Below are positions 27,920 to 39,200 of a stretch of 64,000 nucleotides of DNA, in pieces. The notes beneath the pieces are model-generated. The model saw only the letters and a list, made by a program, of their open reading frames with translations, was not told where the DNA came from and did not search any database. The stretch is from Ignavibacterium sp. (lineage in GTDB: Bacteria > Bacteroidota > Ignavibacteria > Ignavibacteriales > Ignavibacteriaceae). Position 1 is the stretch's first letter. Each line of letters opens with the position of its first letter. The stretch covers positions 33,867-97,866 of the forward strand of contig JAGXRK010000066.1 of NCBI GenBank assembly GCA_018335755.1. Direction: 5' to 3'. A program made the translations under genes and the position numbers.

Positions 27920-28444
27920 ATGAAAACAATTTTATTCTTATTATTTATAGCAATACCATTTAGTGTTTTTGCTCAACAGGATCAGCCGCGGACAGTTGAA
28001 AAAGTTGACCTGAAAAAATATGCAGGAGTTTGGTACGAAATAACAAAAATCCCTAATCGTTTCCAGAAGCATTGTGTCAGTGGTACAACTGCAGAATATG
28101 AACTTAGGGATGATGGAAGAATTGATGTGATCAATTCCTGTTTTGAAAAAAATGGGAACAAAGATGATGCTGAAGGTATTGCAAGAATTGTTGATAAAAA
28201 TACAAATGCAAAACTGGAAGTAAGCTTCTTTAGTATTCTTGGCTGGCGGCCGTTCTGGGGTGATTACTGGATAATAGGACTTGATGAAGATTACCAGTGG
28301 GTTATAGTTGGCACTCCAAACAGAAAATATGGCTGGGTATTAAGCCGCACTCCGCAGCTGGATACTGATACTATGAATGAAATATTTCAAATTCTTAAAG
28401 ATCAGGGCTATGATCCTGAAGACTTTGAAATGACAAAACACTAA
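27920..28444 (+). CDS. Lipocalin family protein (Blc-like)
   Basis: A 174-residue lipocalin. The signature YAGVWYEITKIPNRFQK follows a signal peptide MKTILFLLFIAIPFSVFAQ; CFEKNG and the C-terminal GWVLSRTPQLD are Blc-like. Unlike E. coli Blc, it has no lipobox cysteine, so it should be a soluble periplasmic protein. Blc-type lipocalins bind fatty acids or lysophospholipids and help envelope upkeep. It stands alone after the pnt terminator and converges on mscS. Confidence 0.9.
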   Translation: MKTILFLLFIAIPFSVFAQQDQPRTVEKVDLKKYAGVWYEITKIPNRFQKHCVSGTTAEYELRDDGRIDVINSCFEKNGNKDDAEGIARIVDKNTNAKLEVSFFSILGWRPFWGDYWIIGLDEDYQWVIVGTPNRKYGWVLSRTPQLDTDTMNEIFQILKDQGYDPEDFEMTKH

Positions 28445-28451
28445 AGAAAGT

Positions 28452-29333
28452 TTATTCTTTTTTCTTTATAGTAAATTCGGTATTCTTTATATGAATATCT
28501 CTTTGCGGGAACGGAATTTCTATACCTTCTTTTCTGAACCGCTTAAAAATCTCATAGTAAAGCTGACTTTTTAAAACTCCAGGTCGGTTGATATATTCAC
28601 TTGTCCATACTCTTAAACTAAAATTTATCGATGAGTCATCATATTCATCAAAAAGTACATCTGGTTTAGGATTCTGTAATACACCTTGGTTTGCATCCAC
28701 CACCTCAAGTAAAACATTCTTCACTTTTTCCGGATCTTCATTATAAGATACGCCAACCGGAATATTAAGACGGATATCTCTGTCTGTATGACTCCAGTTT
28801 ATAACGGTTGATGAAATGAATTCTGAGTTCGGAACAATAATGGATATATTATCATTAGTTGTAATAGTTGTAGCGCGCATAGATATTTTAGTAACATCAC
28901 CCGTAATATCTGCGACTTCAATTCTGTCGCCGACTTTAATTGGTCTTTCAAATAAAATTATTAAGCCGCTTACAAAATTATTTGTTACATTCTGAAGACC
29001 GAAACCAATACCAACACCAAGTGCACCGGCAAGAATAGTAACTGAGCTTAAATCTATTCCAAATGTTTGCAGAATAATAAATAACCCGATTAGAACAACA
29101 ACATATCTTAATATAGTCCCCACTGCTATTCTTACACCAAGCTCAATGTTGCTTTTTGCAAGAACCTGGTAGACAAGCCATTTACGCAATTTAGCAGTTA
29201 CATAAAACAACAGGAACAACAGAACAAGCAGATAAAACACACTCCACAGTGTTAACTCAAAATTACCGAGTGTAAAAAACGGCTTGTTAATTGATTCCCA
29301 AAATTGTTCTATATAAGATGTTTCGTTATCCAC
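28452..29333 (-). CDS. Small-conductance mechanosensitive channel (MscS family)
   Basis: A protein of 293 residues from GTG at 29333, which has AAGG 7 bases upstream; an upstream TTG at 29387 adds a low-quality tail. Three membrane segments are followed by the pore helix and beta-domain motif ILAGALGVGIGFGLQN and FERPIKVGDRIEV. MscS channels open under membrane tension during osmotic down-shock. It converges on the lipocalin with 7 bases between stops; a short A/T hairpin (28442-28468) covers both stop codons. Confidence 0.93.
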   Translation of the reverse strand: MDNETSYIEQFWESINKPFFTLGNFELTLWSVFYLLVLLFLLFYVTAKLRKWLVYQVLAKSNIELGVRIAVGTILRYVVVLIGLFIILQTFGIDLSSVTILAGALGVGIGFGLQNVTNNFVSGLIILFERPIKVGDRIEVADITGDVTKISMRATTITTNDNISIIVPNSEFISSTVINWSHTDRDIRLNIPVGVSYNEDPEKVKNVLLEVVDANQGVLQNPKPDVLFDEYDDSSINFSLRVWTSEYINRPGVLKSQLYYEIFKRFRKEGIEIPFPQRDIHIKNTEFTIKKKE

Positions 29334-29472
29334 TTTATATCCTTGTTTCTTTACTATTATGCAAAAATACAAAAAATCATAAATCAAAAATGTAGATTTT
29401 GTTTGTTCCGCTGTCTAATCCAAATTATTTTAGGTTGTAAAATAATTCTTATTCTTACAATTTTATTATCAT

Positions 29473-30318
29473 TTGACAGAATTAGAACTAACATATCTCA
29501 AAGCAAGAGAACTTGCAAAAGAGCACTACGAAAATTTTCCGGTAGTTTCTTTTCTTATCCCAAAATATTTACAAAATGATGTCGCTATTATTTACTGGTT
29601 TGCCAGAACAGCAGATAATATTGCCGATGAGGGAGAAATGAGTGAAATAAAAAGACTGAATCTTCTTGCCGAGTTTGAAAAAGCATTTCTTGACGCTTTA
29701 GCCGGTGAGATTGATTGTGAATTCTCTCACGCTCTTTCTGTTACAATTAAAAATAGAAATTTAACAATCAGTTACTTTACAGATCTTCTTTCAGCATTCA
29801 GGCAGGATGTAACAATAAAAAGATATTATGATTTTGATGAAGTTCTTGATTACTGCAATAGATCAGCAAATCCTGTCGGCAGATTACTGCTTGAATTATT
29901 CAATATCCGTGATGAAAAAGCTTTTTACTTTTCCGATAAAATCTGTACGGCTTTGCAGCTTACTAACTTTTACCAGGATACGTATCGGGATTATAAAAAG
30001 GGGAGAATTTACTACCCGCAAAATGAACTGGAGAAGTACGAAATCCGCGAAAAAATGTTTGAGAATAGAAAAATAAATGATAATTTCAGGGCGTTAGTTA
30101 AACATAATGTTGAAAGAGCTTCCTCTTTATTTTATGAAGGCAAAAACCTTTTCAGCTATCTTAACGGCAGACTTAAATATGAAATAAAATGGACTGTTGC
30201 AGGTGGTGAAGAAATCCTTAACAAAATCCGTAAAAATAATTATAACGTATTGTATAATCGTCCTTCATTAACTAAAAAAGATTTTATAAGAATACTTTTA
30301 AAATCAATTAAAAATTAA
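29473..30318 (+). CDS. hpnC: Squalene synthase HpnC (presqualene-diphosphate to hydroxysqualene)
   Basis: A 281-residue trans-isoprenyl-diphosphate synthase. The two aspartate-rich sites are ARTADNIADEGE and TNFYQDTYRDYKKGRIYYP. Position in an hpnC-hpnD-hpnE order supports HpnC. In the bacterial route HpnD makes presqualene diphosphate from two farnesyl diphosphates, HpnC converts it to hydroxysqualene, and HpnE reduces that to squalene. The start is TTG at 29473. A carotenoid role (diapophytoene synthase) is a less likely alternative. Confidence 0.85.
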   Translation: MTELELTYLKARELAKEHYENFPVVSFLIPKYLQNDVAIIYWFARTADNIADEGEMSEIKRLNLLAEFEKAFLDALAGEIDCEFSHALSVTIKNRNLTISYFTDLLSAFRQDVTIKRYYDFDEVLDYCNRSANPVGRLLLELFNIRDEKAFYFSDKICTALQLTNFYQDTYRDYKKGRIYYPQNELEKYEIREKMFENRKINDNFRALVKHNVERASSLFYEGKNLFSYLNGRLKYEIKWTVAGGEEILNKIRKNNYNVLYNRPSLTKKDFIRILLKSIKN

Positions 30319-30327
30319 TTTTATTTT

Positions 30328-31170
30328 ATGATAGAGACAGCACAGGAAATAGCAAAGAAAAGTAAAAGCAGTTTTTACTATGCTTTCAATCTGCTGCCCG
30401 CTGAAAAACGGGATGCAATGAATACTGTATATGCTTTCTGCCGTAAGACCGATGATATTGTTGATGATGGTATTGAATCTGCCGATGTTAAATATGAAAA
30501 ACTCCGCAGATGGCGCATTGAATTTGAAAAAGCTTTTTCGGGTAAATCAGTTTATCCATTGCTGAACAAACTTGGTAAAACAATTTCCAGCTTTAACATT
30601 CCCCTCGATCCTTTCTTTGAACTCATCAAGGGGATGGAAATGGATCTTCAGAAAGACAGGTATAAATCATTTGATGATCTTCAGGTATATTGCTACCGGG
30701 TTGCTTCAACTGTGGGATTAATGTGTATTGAAATTTTTGGTTATAAAAATCCATCCACAAAAGATTTTGCTGTTAACCTTGGCATTGCACTTCAACTTAC
30801 AAATATACTGCGTGATATAAGCAAAGATGCTGATAACGGAAGAATCTATTTACCTCAGGATGATCTTACAAGATTTAATTATTCTGAAAAAGAAATTATA
30901 AATAAAGTTTATAATGATAACTTTAAAGATATGATGACTTATGAGGTGGGAAGGGCAAAGTGGTATTTTGAACAGGCCACTGAAAACCTTGATCTTGATG
31001 ATAAGAAAACCATGTTTGCCGCACGTGCAATGCAGCATATATATTACAAAATGCTTGAAAAAATTATTGCCGAGGAATATGATGTTTATAATAAAAATAT
31101 AAGGGTTTCCACAGTTGAAAAAGCCGGAATTGCTGTTGGAGTTTGGGCAAAGTATAGTTTAGTTTATTAA
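30328..31170 (+). CDS. hpnD: Presqualene diphosphate synthase HpnD
   Basis: A 280-residue squalene/phytoene-synthase family enzyme with the aspartate motifs FCRKTDDIVDDG and LTNILRDISKDADNGRIYLP. It joins two farnesyl diphosphates to presqualene diphosphate. It follows hpnC by 9 bases, and its TAA overlaps the hpnE ATG by one base (TAATG), a sign of coupled translation. The adjacent paralogue and the following FAD protein fix the HpnCDE interpretation. Confidence 0.88.
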   Translation: MIETAQEIAKKSKSSFYYAFNLLPAEKRDAMNTVYAFCRKTDDIVDDGIESADVKYEKLRRWRIEFEKAFSGKSVYPLLNKLGKTISSFNIPLDPFFELIKGMEMDLQKDRYKSFDDLQVYCYRVASTVGLMCIEIFGYKNPSTKDFAVNLGIALQLTNILRDISKDADNGRIYLPQDDLTRFNYSEKEIINKVYNDNFKDMMTYEVGRAKWYFEQATENLDLDDKKTMFAARAMQHIYYKMLEKIIAEEYDVYNKNIRVSTVEKAGIAVGVWAKYSLVY

Positions 31171-32507
31171 TGAAAAAATGTATTGTTATTGGCGGCGGAT
31201 TTGCCGGGCTTTCCACCGCGGTTCATCTTGCCAATAAAAATATTAAAGTTGATCTTCTTGAATCCTCACCTAAGCTCGGAGGAAGAGCTTACTCATTTCT
31301 TGCTAAAGATGGTAAAACAATAATCGATAACGGTCAGCATATTATGATGGGATGCTACCGCGAAACTTTTCATTTTATGAAAATAATTGGCGCACAAGAT
31401 AAGCTTATTTACCAGCCTGCTCTGGAAATTAATTTTTTAAAGGAAGGTTTTACTCAGATAAAACTCAAAACTGTTTCACTTCCTCATCCATTTAATCTTT
31501 TATTAGGAATCTTAAATTATCAGGCTATTGATTTTAGCGACCGGTTAAAAATTCTGAAGTTCTTTCTTAAAATAATTGCTTATTCTGATAAAGAATTAAG
31601 TCGTATGAGTGTTGAGGAATGGCTAAAGAAAGAAAAACAAAATGAAACTATTAACAAAGCATTCTGGGAAGTAATAGCAATCGGAGCACTCAATATAGGC
31701 ATAAGAAAAGCTTCTGCAAAAACGTTTGCCGATGTGCTTAAAGAAATATTTTTTAAAAATAAGCTTTCATCAAGAATCATTCTTCCCAAGTATGGATTAT
31801 CCGAAACATATTGTAACCAGGCACAGCATTTCCTTGAAACGAAAGAATCTTCTGTTCTGCTTTCACATCTTGTAACCGGATTTAAGATTAAAGATAAAAA
31901 TATTGTAGAAGTTCAAACAGACCAGGGCAGCATTGCTGATTTTGCTTGCGTTATTTCAGCAATACCATATTACGCATTACAAAAACTTATTCCGGTTTCT
32001 GTCTTAAATAAAAAACCTGATTTAAGATATTCATCTATTTTAACTGTTCACCTGTGGCTTAAGGATAATTCATTTACAGAGGAGTTTTACGGATTGATCA
32101 ACTCTTCTGTGCATTGGATATTCAATAAAAAGACTCACCTTACTTTGGTTATTAGTGACGCAGATTATTTAATGGAGCAAACCAGGGAAGAGATATTTGA
32201 ACTTATCATTCGTGAATTGAATAAGTTTGTAAATATCACCAGAGATATGATTAATGATTTCCAGGTAATAAAAGAAAAGCGTGCAACTTTTGTTCCATCT
32301 GATACTATTCTGGACTCGCGTCCATCAGTTGTAACAGGTCTTGATAATTTTTTTATTGCAGGTGATTGGGTTGACACGGAGCTGCCATCAACGATTGAGA
32401 GCGCTGTTAAAAGCGGCAGATTAGTAGCCGAAGCACTCCTAAATTCAAAAACCTGTAAATTTACTTTCTATAATGAACGGAAAAGAAACAATGTTGGAAA
32501 AAGCTAA
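31170..32507 (+). CDS. hpnE: Hydroxysqualene dehydroxylase HpnE
   Basis: A 445-residue FAD-dependent amine-oxidase-fold protein. The dinucleotide fold is CIVIGGGFAGLSTAVHLA, with LESSPKLGGRAYSF and the C-terminal NFFIAGDWVDTELPSTIESAVKSG FAD-contacting segment. HpnE reduces hydroxysqualene to squalene. It is the third gene of the operon and overlaps the next gene, a cupin, by 17 bases. No squalene-hopene cyclase is in the window, so the end product may be hopanoids made elsewhere, squalene itself, or sterol-like lipids. Confidence 0.9.
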   Translation: MKKCIVIGGGFAGLSTAVHLANKNIKVDLLESSPKLGGRAYSFLAKDGKTIIDNGQHIMMGCYRETFHFMKIIGAQDKLIYQPALEINFLKEGFTQIKLKTVSLPHPFNLLLGILNYQAIDFSDRLKILKFFLKIIAYSDKELSRMSVEEWLKKEKQNETINKAFWEVIAIGALNIGIRKASAKTFADVLKEIFFKNKLSSRIILPKYGLSETYCNQAQHFLETKESSVLLSHLVTGFKIKDKNIVEVQTDQGSIADFACVISAIPYYALQKLIPVSVLNKKPDLRYSSILTVHLWLKDNSFTEEFYGLINSSVHWIFNKKTHLTLVISDADYLMEQTREEIFELIIRELNKFVNITRDMINDFQVIKEKRATFVPSDTILDSRPSVVTGLDNFFIAGDWVDTELPSTIESAVKSGRLVAEALLNSKTCKFTFYNERKRNNVGKS

Positions 32508-32994
32508 CTACTATATAGATAAACTTCAGCTTCTGCCGCACCCGGAAGGCGGATACTACAGAGAAATTTACAGAGCTGGTGAGATTATACTTGCAGAAAA
32601 TTTTCCCGGCAGTTTTAAAGGTAACAGAAATATTTCGACTTCAATTTATTTTTTACTTCAGAGGAATGACATTTCATCATTTCATAGAATTAAGTCAGAT
32701 GAGCTCTGGCATTTTTATGATGGTTCTGCTGTTAAGATTTCAGTAATAGGTGAAGATGGCAGTTTTTCTGAAATTATTCTCGGCAGAACTATAAGCGAAG
32801 GTGAACTTTTTCAAGCGGCAGTAAAAAAGAATTGCTGGTTTGCGGCTGAACTTGTTGATAAAAAATCTTTTGCACTTGTAGGCTGCACGGTTTCGCCCGG
32901 ATTTGATTTCCAGGATTTTGAAATGGCTGAATGCGATAAGCTGTTAAAAGAATTTCCTGAACATAAAGAAGTGATAAAAAGATTATGCCGCTAA
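32491..32994 (+). CDS. Cupin superfamily protein (DUF985)
   Basis: A protein of 167 residues from the ATG at 32491, which has GGAAAAG upstream; an ATG 6 codons earlier has none. The DUF985 cupin signature is LQLLPHPEGGYYREIYR near the N-terminus, followed by STSIYFLLQRNDISSFHRI and DELWHFYDGSAV. The fold is a single small-molecule or metal-binding barrel of unknown function. Its coding overlap with hpnE suggests co-expression, but a role in squalene synthesis is not established. Confidence 0.88.
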   Translation: MLEKANYYIDKLQLLPHPEGGYYREIYRAGEIILAENFPGSFKGNRNISTSIYFLLQRNDISSFHRIKSDELWHFYDGSAVKISVIGEDGSFSEIILGRTISEGELFQAAVKKNCWFAAELVDKKSFALVGCTVSPGFDFQDFEMAECDKLLKEFPEHKEVIKRLCR

Positions 32995-33207
32995 AGTTTA
33001 AACTATAAGGCATCAATTAGACCGAGAAAAATAAATACCTTAAATTGTTCAAAAACTTCTGATAATTTAACATAAGGTTAAAAAAGTTATTATTTCTCCG
33101 TTGATATTCAGAATCATTTTATCTAATTTTTTACGTCGAAAATAAAAGAAAAGGAGAAACTTATCGATTCATTTCTACGGTCTTAATAATTCTCTTAGGT
33201 TAATTTT

Positions 33208-36200
33208 ATCAAACGTAAAATATTAAATCTACTCTCAGAGATATTCCGCTTATTATTTTTTGCGGCAATATTTTTTTATGCGGGTATCAATCTTGGTTTT
33301 AACTCTAAAAAGGGTACAGAGCTAAACTCTAAATTGTGGCTCAATGCCTATCTTTCCTATTTAGAAGCTGTTAATATTAATACCGATTCCAAAACACATC
33401 CAGATAATACTCCGGAAAAATCTTCTTCAGGTAATATTAATGATCTGATACTAACATTTGACTCACCACCGGATTCCGGAAAAGAAAAAATTGAACCGGA
33501 TTCAATACCAGTAACTATTTTACCCGATTCATCAGTAATTGAAGATTCAACATCCATTCCGGATTCACTTATCGATCCATTCATTCTTCCTGAAGATACA
33601 GCTACAGTAGACTGGATGGCTGTGGATTCAACAGGAAGACTTGAGCATTTCAGGTATCAGCGCGAGGATTATCCGTTTGTTAAGCTAAGGGAGAAGAAAA
33701 AATCTAAATTTTTTGTTGAACCTTCGCAAACCCTCAAACAACGCAAAGTTACCATTGATTCTACAGGACAGTTTGTTGAGATCCGCGAAATTACAGCGGG
33801 TAATGACTCAAAAATTTTATTGCGTTTACCACTTGAAGAATATGTTCAGGAGAAAATAAAACTCCGTGAAAGAAAACTCTGGGAAGAACTCGGCTATAAA
33901 TATGAATTAAAAGATTCAAAGGTTGGACTCGGCGAATTAATAAAAAGCTTTACTGATTTTGAAATACCGCTGCCAAGTGTTGGTGTGCTAAGCATTTTTG
34001 GTGAACCGAAAATAAGCTTAAGAATCGGCGGTCAGGTTCAGATCAGAGGTGCCTGGAGAAATGAAACCACTGAAGGTGTTACGGCCTCCCGTTTAGGAAA
34101 TACCAGAAATGAACCGGACTTTAAACAGCAGGTACAGATCAACGTTAACGGAACTATAGGTGATAAACTTAATATTGTTGCAGACTGGAATACCGAAAGA
34201 ACTTTTGAATATGAGAATCAGCTTAAGATTAAGTACACCGGATATGATGATGAAATAATTCAGAGCATAGAAGCCGGTAATGTTACCCTGCAAACATCTC
34301 CTCTGATTGGCGGCAGTGAGGCATTGTTTGGTTTAAAAGCACAGTTTAAAATGGGTCCGTTTACACTTACAACTTTAGCATCACAGAAGAAAGGTGAAAC
34401 AAAAGAAGTATCTGTATCAAGCGGAACAACCACACAGGAATTCCAAATAAGAGCTTACGATTATTCTACTAACCACTATTTCCTTGACATAGCTTATGCC
34501 AGCCCTGAATTAAATTTATTTAACAGGTATTTTGGAAGACCAACCCCGGAAATTGTAAATGCTTATTTTGTTAAAGATATCCAGGTGTGGAAGTCAATCA
34601 ACATACCTACACCCGATAAATCCAAAGAAAGATTTGCAAACGCTTACATAGACTTACCGGATATTGGAATAAATGATACTTACGACGAATCATTAAGAGC
34701 AGATATTGAAAATCCAACACCTGGTGAACAGGAATCAGCAAGATTTTTACTTCTAACACCCGACGTTGATTATACCTTGCATCCGGAAACAGGATTTATA
34801 ACGTTTAAAACAGCACTTAATGATCAGGATATAATTGCAGTTGCATTCAGAACAGAAAACGGTCAGGGTGCCGCTGATGATAGAGTATTCGGTGAGTTTT
34901 TAACACCCGCCAATACTGATACTTCAAAAAGATTGATTTTAAAACTTGTAAAACCAAAAAACTTACAGCCAATCTATACAACAGCCTGGCAGCTTCAGTT
35001 AAAAAATATTTATCCAATTGGTTCAAGAAATCTTAAACCGGATGGATTTGATTTTAATATTCAGTACGAGATTGAAGGCGGTGAGGCGGTTACAGAAGTT
35101 CAGGGTACAGGCAGCGGTACTGTAAGGTTCTTAAATGCATTTGGTCTCGATTTGCTTGATGCAAGTTCACAGCCGAATCCCGATAGCAAGTTTGATTACA
35201 GGCCCGGCATAACAATTTTCCCGGTTACGGGAGAAATCGTTTTTCCATTTCTTCAGCCCTTTGGTGATGATCTTCCCGTAGAATTAAGCGATCAATTCAG
35301 ATATCAATCCATTTATGATACTACTAAAACATTTGCCCGGCAGGATAAAATAAAAGACAAATGGCGGCTTGTTGGACAAAGCTCAGGAGATGCAACATCA
35401 ACATATCAGCTTGGATTTAATGTAGTTGAAAATTCGGTAAGGGTTTTGTTAAATGGCCGCGAACTTACTCCTAATGTAGATTATTCAGTTGATTATAATA
35501 TCGGAACATTAACAATAAGAAATGATGCTGCACTTGTACCCGGTGCCGATCTAAAAATTACATACGAACAAAATGATCTTTTTGCATTAGCATCCAAAAC
35601 CTTGCTTGGTGCAAGAGGTATTTATGAATTCTCCAATAAAACAAAACTTGGTTTTTCAATTTTAAACTTAAATCAGCAAACATTAAGTGATAAAGTAAGA
35701 ATTGGCGAAGAGCCACTAAGTAACACAATTTACGGACTGGATTTTTCAACTCAGGCTGATCTTCCGTTTGTTACCAAAGCTATTGATAATATTTTTTCTA
35801 CCCGTGAAATGTCATCATTCAGTTTAACAGGCGAGTATGCATATATTGATCCCGATCCCAATACAAAGAAAAGTACAGTTTTATCCGATGGCGGAAAAAG
35901 CATTGCTTACATAGATGATTTTGAAGGAGCTAAAAGAATAATTCCTATTGGCGTTGCTTATACATCCTGGAGAGATTTAAGTCCGCCGGATTCACTTACA
36001 TTTTTACCTGGTTTAAGTCGACAGGAGAAGATGGATCACAAAGGTAAAACTTTCTGGTTTACAAGAACTCCTTCAGACGTTACTGTTGAACAGATTTATG
36101 GCGATAGGAAAAAAGTTGCACGCTCCGATCAGCAGGTTACTGTAATGGATTATGTATTTCTACCTGATTCGCCCGGAACGTACAATGGAACTCCTGAACT

Positions 36201-39200
36201 TTCTGACCCAACAAAGAGCTGGGGCGGAAATATGAAAGTCCTTTCTTCAACAGCAAGCAATCTTGTTGAAGAAAACGTTGAGTTCATCGAATTCTGGCTG
36301 AATATTAAAAAAGCACCTGACAGCGCAAAACTATATATCGATCTTGGAAGAATAAGTGAAGATGTTATTCCTAACAATAGACTCGATACTGAGGATATTT
36401 TTAATAATGAGACAATTACCCAACCGGAAATACAGGATTTGGGACTGGATATGTTAACTGATGAGCAGGAAACGGCTTTGTATGGTTCTACAAAAGCAGA
36501 TCCTGCCGGTGATAACTTTTTCTTCCTACGCAATGATGCAATCCATCCCTTTGATTATTATAGTATAAATGGCACACAGGGAAATGCTGTTCTTACAGAT
36601 ATAGGCTTAATTCCTGACACAGAGGATTTGAACAGAAATGGAAATCTTGACCAGGTAAACAGCTATTTCAGATATGAAATACCGTTAGATACAAACCGTG
36701 AAGCCAACCCTTTTATTGCCGGCGGCGGATTAACTGAGTTTGGATGGTATTTATACAGAGTGCCTATTAAAGATTTTATGATGGAAATTGGAAACCCTCA
36801 GTTTACGCAGATTGAATATATAAGAATGTATACCGAAGGCGTTCCTGAATGGTTGTGGTTTCAAATAACAGATTTTAATCTTGTTGGGAGCCAATGGCAG
36901 AAACTAATCGCCGAGGATTCAATTCTTTCAATTTCGGTTGTAAGCCTTGAAGAAAATCCTGAATATCAGTCACCCCCGGGAGTATTTCAGGAAAGAGACA
37001 GAACAAGACCTGATGAAGAAATATTCCGTAATGAACAATCACTCAATCTTATTCTTAACGGTCTGCCCGATGGCGAATCAAGAGAAGCGGTAAAGTATTT
37101 ATTCAGACCGCTTGATGTTTTCAACTATACAGAAATGAAATTATTTATTCACGGCGACCAGAATGCTGTACCCGGATCAGTATCATATACTGATATAAAT
37201 ACCGGGGAGTATTCTGCTGAAGTTTATTTCAGATTCGGCGGAGATACCAATCACTATTATGAATATCGTCAACCTGTTGAACCGGGCTGGAACGAAATAA
37301 GTATTTTATTTGATCAGCTTACTGCCATTAAACAGCAGAGAAGAGATTCAATCAGTCAAATTCTTGAAGTACCCGTTCCGGGAAGACCAGGTCATTTTTA
37401 TCGGTTAAAAGGTAATCCTACTCTTACATCTGTTAAGTTCTTATCAGTTGGTATTTATAATCTGGATACGCCATTCAACCAGGGAGATTTAGCAGGTGAA
37501 GTTTGGGTAAATGAATTAAGAGTCATTGGTGCAGACGACTCACCAGGCTGGGCTTATTCTGTTAATACTTCAATAAAACTTGCAGATTTAATGACCGTTA
37601 ACTTCAATATGAGTGAACGGAACCCTTACTTTCATAGACTTCAGGATAGGTTTGGGTCAAGGGTTGAATCAAATAACTGGTCGGTTTCAACAGATGTTAA
37701 TCTGCTCAAACTAGTCCCTCTTAGCCTACCCGAAAGTAATTTACGACTTTCTTATTCACATACAGAACAGGTTGGCAAACCTTTATACATACCGGGATCT
37801 GATGTAAGAGTAGATGAAGCCGTAAGACAACTTGAAGCCAATAATCAGGTTGATTCACTGAGAACCAATAAAACAGCCGACGACCTGCGGTCTGAAACGC
37901 AAACCTTAACTGTCTCAGATTCCTGGTCTGCTTCTAATATCAAGATTAAAGTACCAACCAAATGGTGGCTGATAAGAGATACATTTAATGCACTTACGTT
38001 TGGATTTAACTACAACAAAAATTTCAGCCGTAATCCGACCACTCTTGTAAGCAAAAGCTGGGTATGGAATGCAAATATGAACTATGCAATTAATCTGAGT
38101 CCGGACTATTACTTTGAACCTGTTGATATACCTGTACTTGGGGTTTTGTTTGCATTATTAACCGATTACAGTAAAACAAAAGTTTATTTCACACCGCAAA
38201 GTATTGCTGCTAATGTAACAGCAAAAAGAAATCAAAGCTCAAGTATAACCAGACCAACAGTTGGAATTGGCGGACAGCTTACTGAACCGAATGAAATTGT
38301 GTCCAGAGATTTTCAAGCTTCACGCGGATTTAATTTTAACTGGAAAATTACTGAAGGAGGATTCTTAAATCTTTCTACAAATTATAATGTTAACATATCT
38401 TCTTCTCTTGCATATCTTGAAACGGATATTGATGGAAATCCCCGTTCAGAAAGTAAGATATGGAATGATATATTTAATGGTATCTTCTTTGGAAGAGATT
38501 TCCGATATCAGCAGAATATCGATTTCAGAACTAATCCAAGACTTCCATCACTATGGGATATTAACAGATATTTTACTGTAACAGCTAATTACTCTGCCGG
38601 CTATCAATGGAATAATGATTTTAGGCAAGTTGAACTTGGCAGGAGTGCAGGTTTTTCTAATAAGTCTTCAGCAACTTTAACTTTAAGGTTAAAAGCACTA
38701 TTCGATCCATTATTCGCAGAAGAACCACCAGTTACAAAAACTCAGCCTAACCAGCGTAATAAAGGAAGACAAACTCAAGTAGAGCAAACCAAAAAACCTG
38801 AAGAGCAGGGTGAATTTTTATTAACTGTTCAAGACAGTACCGGTAAGGCAGTAACCGGAACCATTACTGAAACTGACAGTATTGTGGTTGAGGATAAACC
38901 AGGTTCGCTTTCCAGAGCACTTGGGTTTCTTAAAATTGCCGTTAAAACAATCCTGTTCGATTATGAAAATATTAACATAAGTTTTAACAACGATAATACA
39001 TTATCAAAGTCCGGTCTTCAGGCAACCGGATCCGGCTTTAATAATTTTTGGGGTTTCATACATAGTGATAAAGAGGGACCGGGCAGAGCATTTATGTTAG
39101 GCCTTTCTGATGATGTAGGACCAAGGGTGCGACAGGCAGGAACTAATCTCAGCGATGTGTTTCAGCAAAAAAATAGTTTTGATCTAAAAACTTCCAGACC

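Noticed and set aside
29473..32507. Carotenoid (diapophytoene) pathway for the three isoprenoid genes
   Set aside because: Two synthase paralogues followed by an FAD enzyme in this order fit hpnC-hpnD-hpnE; there is no second desaturase or cyclase.
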